In this document: piece by piece, positions 36,480-46,914 of the stretch
How positions within the stretch are numbered: the first letter of the stretch is position 1
Layout: each line of letters begins with the position of its first letter
Assembly (NCBI GenBank): GCA_946699065.1
Contig: CAMPDV010000297.1
Span: 124,001-188,000, forward strand
DNA: 64,000 bases
Reading direction: 5' to 3'
Source of the DNA: Loxodes magnus
Lineage: Eukaryota; Ciliophora; Karyorelictea; Loxodida; Loxodidae
Notes under the pieces: model-generated
Databases searched by the model: none
What the model was told of the DNA's origin: nothing
The model's input: the letters and a program-made list of their open reading frames with translations, nothing else
Made by a program: the position numbers and the translations under genes

Positions 36480-39180
36480 AGCTTATCAGAATAAATAAAC
36501 TTATAAAATAACTCTTCATTAGGTTCAGCTATATAAAGTAAAGATATTTAAATTAATAGTTAACTAAATTAAAATTAACTCATTTATTAATAGCCTATGT
36601 TTAAACATTAGAATTTAATTAAAAGGAAATATCAAATTCACCACCAGAGACGATTTGCTTAAAGAATTAACAAATACATCGATTAACTTAAACAGAACTT
36701 GATTTGAAAGGGTCAAATATAACAGAGATTTTCATATGCTTATATTGTGAGAAGAACTATACTTAAGAAACTATAATATCTATGCATTTTGTTAACTGTC
36801 ATGCCAATTAAAAATAGATTTACCTTTTTTGTTCTTCATACTAAAATCTTATCTTTGAAGATAATTCTTCCTATAGATCTCATTTAGACCATCATAAAAA
36901 ATGAGGTTATTCCATAAAATACACGATGAAGCAAATAAAAATATTCTAAATTCTTAGAACTGATAAAGAAACTTTATAATTTATAGAGATAGATAAATAA
37001 TTAGATAAATTTAATATATATAAAACTTGCAGGATAATAAAGAACATCAAAAATATTTGGAAAAATATAAAAGGAGAGTATTCTAGTGATGAATCTGTTC
37101 TTTTAATAGAACTTATCAATACTAATGAAAAGGATGTGAGAAAAGCTTTAGTGCAGAAAGTGATTTGATTTTACATTAAAAGAAACATCAAAATTAATTC
37201 TAAAATTAAGTATAAACTAACAAGAACATAAAAGAAACCTAATGAGAAAACAGAAAATTATAACACGAAACTGTTATTTGGACTAAGGATGAAAATGTTC
37301 TATACAAGAGTAAAGAATGTGAAAGTTACTTTAACAAAAAAAATTATAGTTACGTTTCGAAAAGTAGCACTCAAATGCTTAACTTAATGTTATTAAATGC
37401 TCAGCTTGTGAAAATTAATTTTCTAAGAGATAACATTTACTTAAGCATTTAACTATACATCCATTTAAGCAATAAAAGTAAAAAGAAATTTCTATTAACG
37501 AAGAAAGAAAAGCAAACGCAATACTTAATTGGGAAAACTCCAATAAACAGAATTATATAAATAATCAGACATAACAGTAAAATATATTCCTATAAGATAA
37601 AATTAGAAATAAAAATAAAATAGAATTTAAGCTTTAGAAATTCCTAAATAAATAGTAATTGAAAAGAGTAAATAGTAAGCCAATAAAAAATAATAAAAAG
37701 ATAATGAAGATTTAAATTAAGATGCGAAAAAAAATAAAAAATATATAACATTATAGTTTAAAAATAATAAATGATTATATACAATAGAAATTAACCATAA
37801 GAAGTAAATTTTAGATAAAATGTCTTTAATAAGCCTTAGGAAATAAATTATTAAGAATAAGGTTTTTAAAAGTTTAGAAAAATAAATGAATTATCTACAC
37901 CCTAATAAAATATGACAAGATAAGTTTTGTAAATTAAAAAAATAACTTTCAAATTTATATTTTTTTTAAAAAGGATAAAAATTAAGTTTATAGTCTTAGA
38001 AAAGAGCTCCAGGGTTCACTTGTTTTTGTTCCTGCTCTTTCCTGAACTAAAGGACTGCATAGGACTACATTAGTCCGCCATCCTTGTCTCTCCCTCATCC
38101 ACTAATTATCGTTATAGTTTCTTCTTCCATTTTTATAAAACTCGTTGTTTCTTGAGTTGTAGAATTTCTTTCTGTATACTTATCTTGTTCTTGTTGGTCA
38201 TATTCTGAAAAGTTAGTCTAATATTTATTACTTTTTAATTTTTTCAATTTCTTGTTTCTTCCAGCATTTTTTCCAGCAATGATTTTTCTAGCAAAAATAG
38301 CACCGAATCTTTTTGCGATAATAATTGATCTTATTTATTTCTTATTATTATAATTCAGATTCGATTTCCATTGGGATATTTGATTATTAATCTTATTAAT
38401 CTTATAATTTTTAAATTATTACTTGTTATTATTCTTGTTTTTCTTAAAGTTGCTTTATTTGATATTCAATTTAAGAAAAATGAAATTGGAACATTTGAGA
38501 GACTTCGTTAAATTATTTATCAATTTATTCCAATTTAATTACTATTTACGATTTGATTTTATTTAATGATTCATCTATGGATGTGAATTATAGGTTTAAT
38601 TATTTCATTAATTTTTCTAGTTAGTTTTCTAAATTTTCGATTTTTTATCTTTGCTTTTTCAAGTCATATTGGATATTTGATATCCTTTGCTGTACTGATT
38701 ATGCAAAGGATTCCTTAGATTATTAATCTTTATCTTATTAAGGTTATTCTTCAATTAAATTAGGTTATTCATATTTTTTCAAGTATTCGCTAATAGAGGT
38801 CTATTATTTCTTAGGTGCCATTTTTTATATATAATAAACCAAAAATCCCAGTTTAAAATATTAAATAGATGATATGGCAAAACTTATAAAACTAATTCTA
38901 TAATAGCTTACTCGTTGCAAGCTAGCAGTATTATAATATGTGTAATCCTTATTACATGCCTTATCACTTACATCTTACATTTAATATAATTTTTGAATTA
39001 AAGGAAAATTATTTAAATTTAAGTAGATTAATAAATATAATTATAAGTGATACAAGGAAACTTACATTTAAAACTAACTTAGTTATATCTCAATTCTCTA
39101 ATAAAATTATAAAAGTGTTTTTTTATTATGATAAAGAGATTTATGATTATTTTTGCTTATTTAGCTTTTGCTATATTTAA
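36480..39180 (+). pseudogene. C2H2 zinc-finger gene, decayed and split by an insertion
   Basis: Homologue of 44,671-46,914. It has a first finger CLYCEKNYTQE, a second with LFCSSYQNLIFEDNSS, and a later finger IKCSACENQFSKRQHLLKH, with frameshifts between them. The gene continues to GFQKFRKI at about 37,880. The expected C-terminal region resumes only after 38,838 (NKPK...KQM..QNL, then MCNPYYMPYH at 38,938), matching NKPKQFNYTKQM and MYYPYYMSQYH of the intact copy. The intervening ~0.9 kb contains an opposite-strand zinc-knuckle gene. The conserved N-terminal domain was not found. Confidence 0.7.
38198..38821 (-). CDS. Coiled-coil + CCHC zinc-knuckle protein (Gag/ORF1-like)
   Basis: An intact 207-residue frame with no internal TGA, starting MAPKKQQTSISEYLKKYEQ. 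Residues ~45-150 are Gln/Lys/Glu/Leu-rich and predicted to form a coiled coil. The motif IPMEIESEL then precedes a zinc knuckle, RCYFCQKNHCWKKCWKKQ (C-x2-C-x3-H-x4-C), with both Trp codons TGG. It ends at TGA 38,198. Single-stranded nucleic-acid binding is expected, as for LINE ORF1 or Gag. It sits inside the C2H2 pseudogene on the opposite strand, so it was probably delivered as a mobile element. Downstream (38,000-38,120) a segment with KDGGLMQSYAVL recalls KDGALMKCYTA of the 55-kb relative. Confidence 0.7.
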
Positions 39181-39189
39181 TAGTGTAGA

Positions 39190-40202
39190 TGAATCAAATA
39201 AAAATTGATTATTACAATCATTTATTTGCCTTTTTGTCTAGGAAACAAAAAACTAAATTTATTTAAGCTATTAATTTATTTTTACTCAATTAAATAATAA
39301 TTAACCCATTTTAATATATTTTATTACAATTAGTAGTTAAAAGAATGTAAAAGAAATATTTATTTATAAAAGTATGAAATGTATTGTACAAAGGATTGAA
39401 GCATTAAGTGAATTAAATAATTAAAAATAATTAGCACTAAATAAAAGTTTGAAATATCTTTTAACTTACAATCTTAAAATAATTCCAGCCTCATTAATAT
39501 ATAATTAATAATTATAACCTTAATTTTCAATTATTTTAATTAACTAAACTATCTCATTACTATCTATCTAAAGGATTAAATAATCCACCTTTAATAAATA
39601 AATTCAACTATATTAGTTTAAGTTAAACTTTGAATGACAAATATCTTTCTAAATAATTTTCTAAGATTTTGTCATATTTAAATTGGAATCATAAAAAGAA
39701 ATATCTAAGTAAAACATTAAAATTTGCTTTTAGTAATTATTTAAGGCAAAACTACAAGCGTCAAGATAAAATACTTTTAATCTTATAAATATAATTAGTC
39801 TAAGCTTAAATAAAGATAAATTAATTAAAAAATAATTTATTAATTTTTATAACCATCCAGTTACTCTATTAATTAAAGTTATTCAGTGCTTCATAAGAAA
39901 AAATTTTGCTTGACTTATATTTCTTTATTATATTAATTTATTACTTGATGCTTCTAAATAAATAGCATTTTTTAGATTTAGATTATATAAATTTGCAAGC
40001 AAACACTCATATCATTTATAGATTGAAAATTATTATTTAAGAAACAACTTTACTTTGAGCTTCATTAGTTTCATTTAAATTTTTGTCTAACTATATTAAT
40101 AAAAATTATTGTCTAAGGTACTTCTAACTGAAAACAGATAAGCAGTTTTTATAAATATAAAAGATTAAAGTATTCTTATAATAATATTCAATTAGAATAA
40201 TA
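39190..40202. other. AT-rich stretch, no gene seen
   Basis: Nothing recognisable. It ends where homology to the receptor-USP gene begins. Confidence 0.45.
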
Positions 40203-41444
40203 AGGATTTTAAGATTCTGACTTAAACCAACAATATTTCATATGATTGCCAATATTAGAGGTATGCTTTTTCTTAATACTGCTTATTTGAATTTTTTAAT
40301 AGTGAAAGGAAAGATAAAACAAAATATTAACTGCTTGAAGGCTTTAAAGACATAAACAGAAAAGTTATTTCAAAGTTATTTTGTGAAAAAAAGATAAAAC
40401 AGCTTAATAAGAAAGAGCAAAATCAAAAGAAGGCCTTAAAGAGATTTAAAAAGTCTAATAAAATAAAATTCTAAAAGAAAAAATGATTAAAGAAGAAAAA
40501 AAAGCTTAAAATTACGAAATTGAATGCGATACTCTAAAGATAGAAAATAAAAATAAGAATAAATGATGTTTAAAAAGATTAATAAAAGTAAAAGAAATTA
40601 TGGGATTTTAAAACTAATCTAAGAAACATTGTATTGTAATCACTACTCTATAATGCTTATTTTCAATTCTTAATTAGATTGAAAACCTTTAATATCCAAA
40701 TTTTTTAATAAGTATAAAAAGAAAATAACATATGCTTCATTAGTATATGGTGAAAGATGAATGAATATTGGGAAGATGGATTTCTGAATATTGAAGGACT
40801 TCATAAATAAGTAGATAATTTCTAATTAATTCCTTAAATCAAAGATTGATATGAATTAATAAAATAGTTCTTTAAATAATAGATTAATGAAGAGATTTAT
40901 TTGTATGATTATATGATAAATAAAGAAATGTCTGCTGAAAAGCAATGGAAACTTTGGTAAGAAAAAACTCAAGTTAATCCATAAACTTGTTGGCGGATAA
41001 TTTCAATTACACTTGAAATGTATAAAACTACAAGCAAAACACAATTAATTATCAAGCCTTTATGAATATTAACTTTAAAGTGACCCTCATAGGATGTCTA
41101 AAGGAATTTTTAGAATAGTGAAAAGATTCTTAAGAAAATTGCAAAATAAAGAAATAAAATATTTAAAACTCCAAAATTTATTTTTACCAGTTTTGAAAGA
41201 ATTATTTAAACTCTTAAAGAAGTATCAAAGAGAATAACTTGTTGTATTAGAGTTAGAGCTATTGCTAGCATAGTAAATATTTTATATAGAAAAATTTACT
41301 AAAAATTATGAACTAAGTGGAGTAATCATTCACAAAGAAGATTTATAAATGGTCATTATGTCTGCTATGTGAAAAAATTAATAATGATGTTTTTTTTATG
41401 ACACTAAGTTTAGATAGTTTTTATAAAGCAAATATAAAAGAATT

Positions 41445-41458
41445 TAAAATTTCTCAAA
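41445..41458. repeat. Target-site duplication, left copy
   Basis: TAAAATTTCTCAAA, repeated exactly at 42,299-42,312. In the homologous gene at 14.3 kb the corresponding sequence occurs once. Confidence 0.85.
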
Positions 41459-41467
41459 GATAATAAA

Positions 41468-42109
41468 ATGGATTAATCTCTTCGACTCTCAAAAAATTAA
41501 CTTAGAAACCTAAAGAGAAAAGCGGCAAAAGAAATTTAGAAAAAATAATAACAATAGGAGGAGTCAAGCTCTTCTTCAGAAGGTAAAGTTATGGTAGGAT
41601 AAATAGAGATAAGTTAACCTAAAAACGAAACTAATCAAAAACTTTAAATTTAATTAGACCAAATGTAAAAAGTAATCTCAAATTATGAAGAAACAACTTA
41701 CAACTTAGGCGAAAAAATACGGGAACTAATGAGTAATATAGAAGATTAGAACAACGAATTACTAATACTTAGAAGATAACTTATTAGTAGCAAATTAATA
41801 ACGGAAGAATAACTCTGAACTTAATCATAATAAAATTTTAAATACGACACAAAAATGGAAATAGAAAAAATACCAATAGAATTAAAAACAGAATTGAATC
41901 CAGAAAAAGAAATGATTGCTACAAGTTTCATTAAAAGATTAGAAAATATAGAAAATAAATTATCATAAAAAAGAACGAAATAAAGACAATAATACAAACT
42001 TTGTTGATGTTGCAAATCAAATCAACATATTTTAAAAAACTGTTGATAGTGAAAGAAAATAAACGAATAAGAGCAGAAAAGAACATGGAGACAACTCAAT
42101 AAACTATGA
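41468..42109 (+). CDS. Coiled-coil + zinc-knuckle protein of the retroposon
   Basis: The frame starts MDQSLRLSKNQLRNLKRK. A Glu/Gln-rich coiled coil follows, then KMEIEKIPIEL (compare PMEIE of relatives), then a CCHC knuckle LC*CCKSNQHILKNC*Q*KK. The asterisks are TGA. The first lies within the knuckle, and the second follows its last Cys, where the 38-kb relative has TGG. Another TGA lies at 41,816 (EEQL*TQS). It ends at TGA 42,107 if the internal TGAs are Trp, giving 213 codons. Expected role is nucleic-acid binding or packaging for retroposition. Confidence 0.65.
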
Positions 42110-42139
42110 ATAACTCCAACAGGGATCTACAAATAAAAG

Positions 42140-42280
42140 CTTTTTGCAAGACCACTTGAACGGTTACAGTGGTAACCTTCCACTTAATAAAAAGGTCGTG
42201 GATCACACCCACGTTAAAAAAGCTGTCCGCAGGAACTGGTTGCAATTCCAGAGAATGCAAAACTCTACTAACTTTAAGTA
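42140..42280 (+). other. Structured 3' region of the retroposon
   Basis: Markedly more GC-rich than its surroundings. Short hairpins can be drawn: GGTTAC/GTAACC near 42,162, CGTGG/CCACG near 42,195, and GGAA/TTCC around ggttgcaa near 42,230. The motif GGTTGCAATTCC resembles a tRNA T-arm/B box, but no complete tRNA fold is evident. It precedes the (ATT)n tail, the position where LINE-type RTs recognise template RNA. A plus-strand frame (LQDHLNGYSGN...) also crosses it. Confidence 0.45.
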
Positions 42281-42298
42281 TATTATTATTATTATTAT

Positions 42299-42312
42299 TA
42301 AAATTTCTCAAA
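42299..42312. repeat. Target-site duplication, right copy
   Basis: TAAAATTTCTCAAA, identical to 41,445-41,458; the (ATT)n tail abuts it. Confidence 0.85.
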
Positions 42313-42362
42313 CTTATATACTCTTTTATACGGAAAAACTAAATGAATATCAAACTTTTTAA

Positions 42363-43155
42363 AGTAATAAAACAATTTAAATTATATAAAACATCTTATA
42401 TTTTAAACTTAATCAATTAATATTAAATTTAAAAATAATAAATTACTATATAATTATATTCATTATCAAAGCCAAATTAATAAATTTGGATGTATCATAA
42501 AATTAAGAAATTTAGTTAAATAGATAAGATATGCTGACTATAAGTATATTGATTATTTATTAAAAGCATTCCTTCTAATGCATAAAAAATAATATAATTC
42601 TTTAATAATTAAATTAACAAGATGCATCTAATGTCTTTTCTTAAAAAAGAGTTAAAATTAAATAGTGTGGATAGTTGTTACTCATGATATAACTAGTATT
42701 AGTTAATTATAGTTATTTGCATCTATTAGTTATTTAAAATTTATATATACAACTCAATGAGAATGAAGTATAAAAGGTATGAAAAAAATGATAATAAAGC
42801 TAAAAAGTCCAAGCTCTATAATTAATTTATAGAATATATTTATTATCTCTTTGAATTTATTAAGTTGCTTCCTATGTAGCTTAAAAGATTTTAAAATTCA
42901 ATTAGTAGCTAAGTTATTTATTAAAGTGATTTTTGCTGGTTTATAGAGATAAAAGAAGGCAAGAAAGTATACTATTTTTATATTTTTCTTCTTATTTAAA
43001 AAAATTGTTACCTTAATAAGCAAGAGCCAAATCTGTAAAATATTAGTTAAATTCTTATTTAATTATAATAACTATTTATTAATTCAGTTCTGTATTATTT
43101 ACAAAAATATATTAGCAGAGTAAATTTACCTAGAAGTTGAATGATCGAGGAAATT
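42363..43155. other. Spacer, diverged mirror of 13,480-14,284
   Basis: No gene. Patchy inverted similarity to the left side, well below the identity of the arms. Confidence 0.5.
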
Positions 43156-44670
43156 TAAAGAAAATTAAGTAAGGAAGAATAATTTGAACATTTAATATAA
43201 ATTTTAAATTATAACTCTTATTATTAAACAACGTTTTTTTTAAGTCTAAATAAAAATTAAGTCTATAACACTTCCAAAGTATACCATTTAGTGTTTTAAA
43301 TTTGGTTGTAATTTCATTACTAAAATCTAAAAATATTTGAATTTCTTTTATAAGAAGTGTTTACCTTCTTAGTTTAACTTTTTCACATAAAAGCTTGTAT
43401 ATTTTAATATATTTTATTAAATTTGATTAAAGCCTTTTAATAGCTATAAAGCAATTTTATTCTATATGTGATATAATTAAAATAAGTAACTAATATATGG
43501 TAATTTCTAATAAATAAAGCTATAAGATTTAGAATGTTAAAAGAATTTAAGTTATATCTTAATAAAATAAGAGATTATTATGCTTTTTATTGTTTTAATA
43601 ATTCAGAACCCTCATATATAATATATTTTGCTAATATGATAATTATAACCTATTTCTTACATCTCATATCACTTTAATACAAATAATAAAATTTACCAAG
43701 CAAATAAAAAATCTTATAAAGCATTATTATAGATAGCTAGATATTAATTGATTGAAAATCTAAAGCTAAAGCTAAGATAGTTATTAGTATTAATTTTAAT
43801 TTAAGAAAATCCTTTCTATAAACATATAATGATAATATAAAACTAAAACCCTTTTTATTAGTATAATAGATATATATAATTTAAAATACATAAGAGAATA
43901 TTAATTGAAGATGCTTATATTTTCATAATATAGTAATAATAATATAAGATAGAAATCTAAATAGTAGCAGCATACAAATATATTTGATATTTATAATAAA
44001 ATTTAGAATTACTAAAAGTTATTCCTTTAATCTTTTAAATTTTAATAAACCTAAATCATTTTTGCTAGGCTTTTATTAAATTATTATATATTATTTTAAT
44101 ATTTTATAATGATGGAAAGTTAAATATTCTAAATAAAAGTCTTATTTTAAAGAGCATCTAAAAATAATTATAATGCCTATTATATAATTTTAGACCATAA
44201 GAGTAATAAGTTATATTATACTCTAGATATTAGATTAAATAGTAAAAATAAAGCGTAGTAGCTATATAATAAGTAGTGTATTTTAGATAAAACATAGCAA
44301 TACTTTTTAGTCTTAGAGAAACTAAATAATTTATTAATAGTTTTTTATAGCTTAGATGCTCTATCTAAAATTATGATTATAGTCCTTAAATATTTGATCG
44401 ATAGAATTAACTTAAAATCTAATTTTTATACTTACTTTATTATATAATTTGTTTTGATTTATTCCAAATTAAAATAAGCTGCTGCTAATAAATCGAAGGT
44501 GTAAAATAATCTTTTCAAGTTATTTGAATTTTGATTTACTCCCAAGATAAAAATGTATAATATAGGGGCTATAATCTTTAATTATTTATTTTAAATAAAA
44601 GATGAAATAGCTTAATTACAAGTAATTTAAATCTAATTTAACTTAAATTTTGTTTAAATAATTTTAAAAA

Positions 44671-46914
44671 ATGTCAGTGACAAAGGATTATTTGTCAGCT
44701 TTAGTATTCACCAACTTAGATTGGGTGTTAAGTGAGTTTGATATTACTAGGGAGAAAGCAAAATTGCTTGTTAGCGATTTAAAAATACTTCAAGACCTGG
44801 ATTTTATTGTTTAAATAAAAAGAAAAATATTAAAGCTTTAAGGTTCGTAATCTAGGTATTAAATATCTGAAAAAGTAGGAATTCCTCTTAGTATAGTTAA
44901 CTAAATAATTTCTGAATCAAGATCACTTAAGTAAGAAGAGGTATAAAATAACAAATAAAAAGATAACAAAATGTTAGAACATAGAAATAATAATTCTATA
45001 CAATTAAATGATTAAAATCCTAATTAATAACGATAAAATATAAATAAAAAATTAAAAAAAACTTAAAAAATATAGGAAGATATTCTTTAGTGCTACGAAG
45101 AGTTTTTAAAAGTAGAAGAAAAATAAGAAAATACTTATAATAATAAAAAAAGACCAAGAAAAGAAATCAAGAAGGAAATAATAATTTTATCAGATTAGAC
45201 AAAGCTAAATGCTATTTCTAAATAGGATCCTCAAAACTTATAAATAAGCATTTAAAATATAAAATAAACTTAAAATAAAGAAATTGATTTATATTCTAAG
45301 ATTTAAAGCTTCGAATAAAAAGAAGACTAAGAAAATTAATAGAACTAAAGTTAATTATAAAATAAAGAAATAATTCGCTTAACTAAAAGTGGAATCGTTT
45401 TTAGAGAGTCGGAAGATAAATAATTATTTGCATGCTTATATTGTGATCAAATCTATAATGAGGGAATCGTTCTCTCAAAGCATTTCATAGATCATCATGC
45501 CTAAGAAAAATTAATTTATCTTTTCTGTCCCTTATGTTAGAATCTCACTTTTGAAAATAGTTCTTTATACAGCTCTCATTTAAAAGATCATCAAAGACAA
45601 GGAGAAATTGTGAAATATACTTTATAACAAATAAAAACATTTTAATTCTATTAAACCAAAAAAATTAATTAATTAACCCAAAAAGAAAATAGCTTGGGAA
45701 AAGTAGAAAAGTAAGAAAAACTTTAAGGAAAACAAGAACCGGAAAAAATAGTAAAAGGTAAGATTGAGAATATTTCAAATGATAAGTCTATTCTTCTAAT
45801 ATAGACACGAAAACACTAGTGTGCTGAATGTGAGAAAAATTTTCCAGAAGAAGAATAATTGATTTTACATCAAAAAACGCACGAAAAGAAAAATTTAAAT
45901 TACAGGCTTAAAACTAGCAAAACTTATGTAGAGTTATAAAGAGAAAATACTGCATTAAAACACGGTACCATTATTTACAATGAAGATGATAGTGCTGCTT
46001 ATAAATGTAAAGAATGCGAAAGTACATTCAAAACAAATAAAAAGTTGTAAAAACATTTCGACAAGAACCATCCTAATGCTTAATTTAACACTATAAAATG
46101 CATGGTATGTTAAGGTTAATTTAATGAGAGAAAAAATTTACTTAAGCATTTAACAGGACATTCACTTAAAGAATATAAGAAATTATAAATAACAGACTAA
46201 CAAGAAGAAATTTAAATCAATAAAAAAAGTAAGATAGAAAAGGATATTTAACAAGAACTTAACTTACTAAAGGATGAAATAAAAATTGATATTAACGTCA
46301 AAATAAGTAGAATATAAGAAATAATAAAATCAAAAATAGAAGAAGAAATTATCAAAACTAATATTTAATAGCAAATAAAAGTAGAAAAAGATAAAAACAG
46401 GAAACAAGATAGAAATAGCTAGGACAAAGATCGTGAAGATCTAAATTAGGACGAGTAAAAAATAAAAAATCATGCTCCATGAGAAATTCAAAAAGAGTAA
46501 GTATTAGATAAATTTACTAAAATTTAAGCAAAATAATTAAATTCAAGATAAAATTACTAAAATAAGCCACAAGAATCAAAATAATAAGAAATAGGATTTT
46601 AGAAATTTAGGAAAATAGTTGATTAAAGTAAAACAGGTTTAAATAAGCCAAAATAATTTAACTACACAAAATAGATGAATTTTGAACATTTAAATAATAA
46701 TTTTTATTTTCCAACTTAGAATAGTAGATAAATCATTTAATCAAGCTTATAACCAAGTTTTCATCCAAGCATGTATCCAAACTTAGTGAATCAGTATCAA
46801 TAGAATTAATATGACGCAAGATTTCAGTTTCAGAGTATGTATTACCCTTATTACATGTCTCAATATCACTAAACAAAAATTTTATTTTTATTAATAAAAT
46901 TTAAATTAATATGA
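44671..46914 (+). CDS. HTH + C2H2 zinc-finger protein, right copy
   Basis: 747 residues if TGA at 46,912 is the stop, starting MSVTKDYLSALVFTNLDWVL. The N-terminal domain (1-100) has the HTH-like ISEKVGIPLSIVN. Finger 1 is CLYCDQIY...HFIDHH (about 255). Finger 2 is CPLC...HLKDH. Finger 3 is CAECEKNF...HQKTH. Finger 4 is CKECESTF...HFDKNH. Finger 5 is CMVCQGQF...HLTGH. Most follow C-x2-C-x12-H-x3/4-H. A Lys/Glu coiled-coil stretch and a Gln/Asn-rich tail follow. One internal TGA lies at 46,480 (HAP*EIQ). The conserved end is MYYPYYMSQYH; the 14 codons after it look non-coding, so a TAA at 46,870 could be the real stop. Nearly identical to 9,722-11,965. Confidence 0.85.

Larger units (their letters stand above)
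41459..42298 (+). mobile_element. 840-bp retroposon encoding only a zinc-knuckle protein
   Basis: This segment splits the USP C-terminus (EFKISQ / QTYILFYTEK) and is flanked by a perfect 14-bp duplication. It starts nine bases before an ATG, carries one coding frame, then a less AT-rich structured 3' region, and ends in a (ATT)n run. Exact duplication plus a 3' simple-repeat tail indicate insertion by target-primed reverse transcription. It has no RT of its own, so a LINE such as the one at 33-35.8 kb may have mobilised it. Confidence 0.8.
40203..42362 (+). pseudogene. USP half of the receptor-USP gene, decayed right-hand copy
   Basis: Homology begins at DSDLNQQYFI*LPIL, the last membrane segment of the gene at 14,285-19,404, and runs through the Cys box (KKHCIVITTLQCLFSI), NEYWEDGFLNIEGL, NYELSGVIIHK and GHYVCYVKK. 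TGA occurs at the same Trp site in both copies (YF[IV]*LP). A second TGA here corresponds to TGG in the full gene (FLILLI*IF versus FLILFLWTL). Several frameshifts occur and the receptor half is absent. The end (KISQTYILFYTEK) is displaced to 42,302 by the insertion at 41,459-42,298. Confidence 0.8.

Noticed and set aside
42140..42265. tRNA gene suggested by GGTTGCAATTCC
   Set aside because: The T-arm-like stem is imperfect and no acceptor, D-arm and anticodon arm of proper spacing could be placed.
42096..42311. Minus-strand ORF across the retroposon 3' region
   Set aside because: It is open because the segment is less AT-rich, and it runs antisense through the hairpins and (ATT)n tail; no homology is evident.
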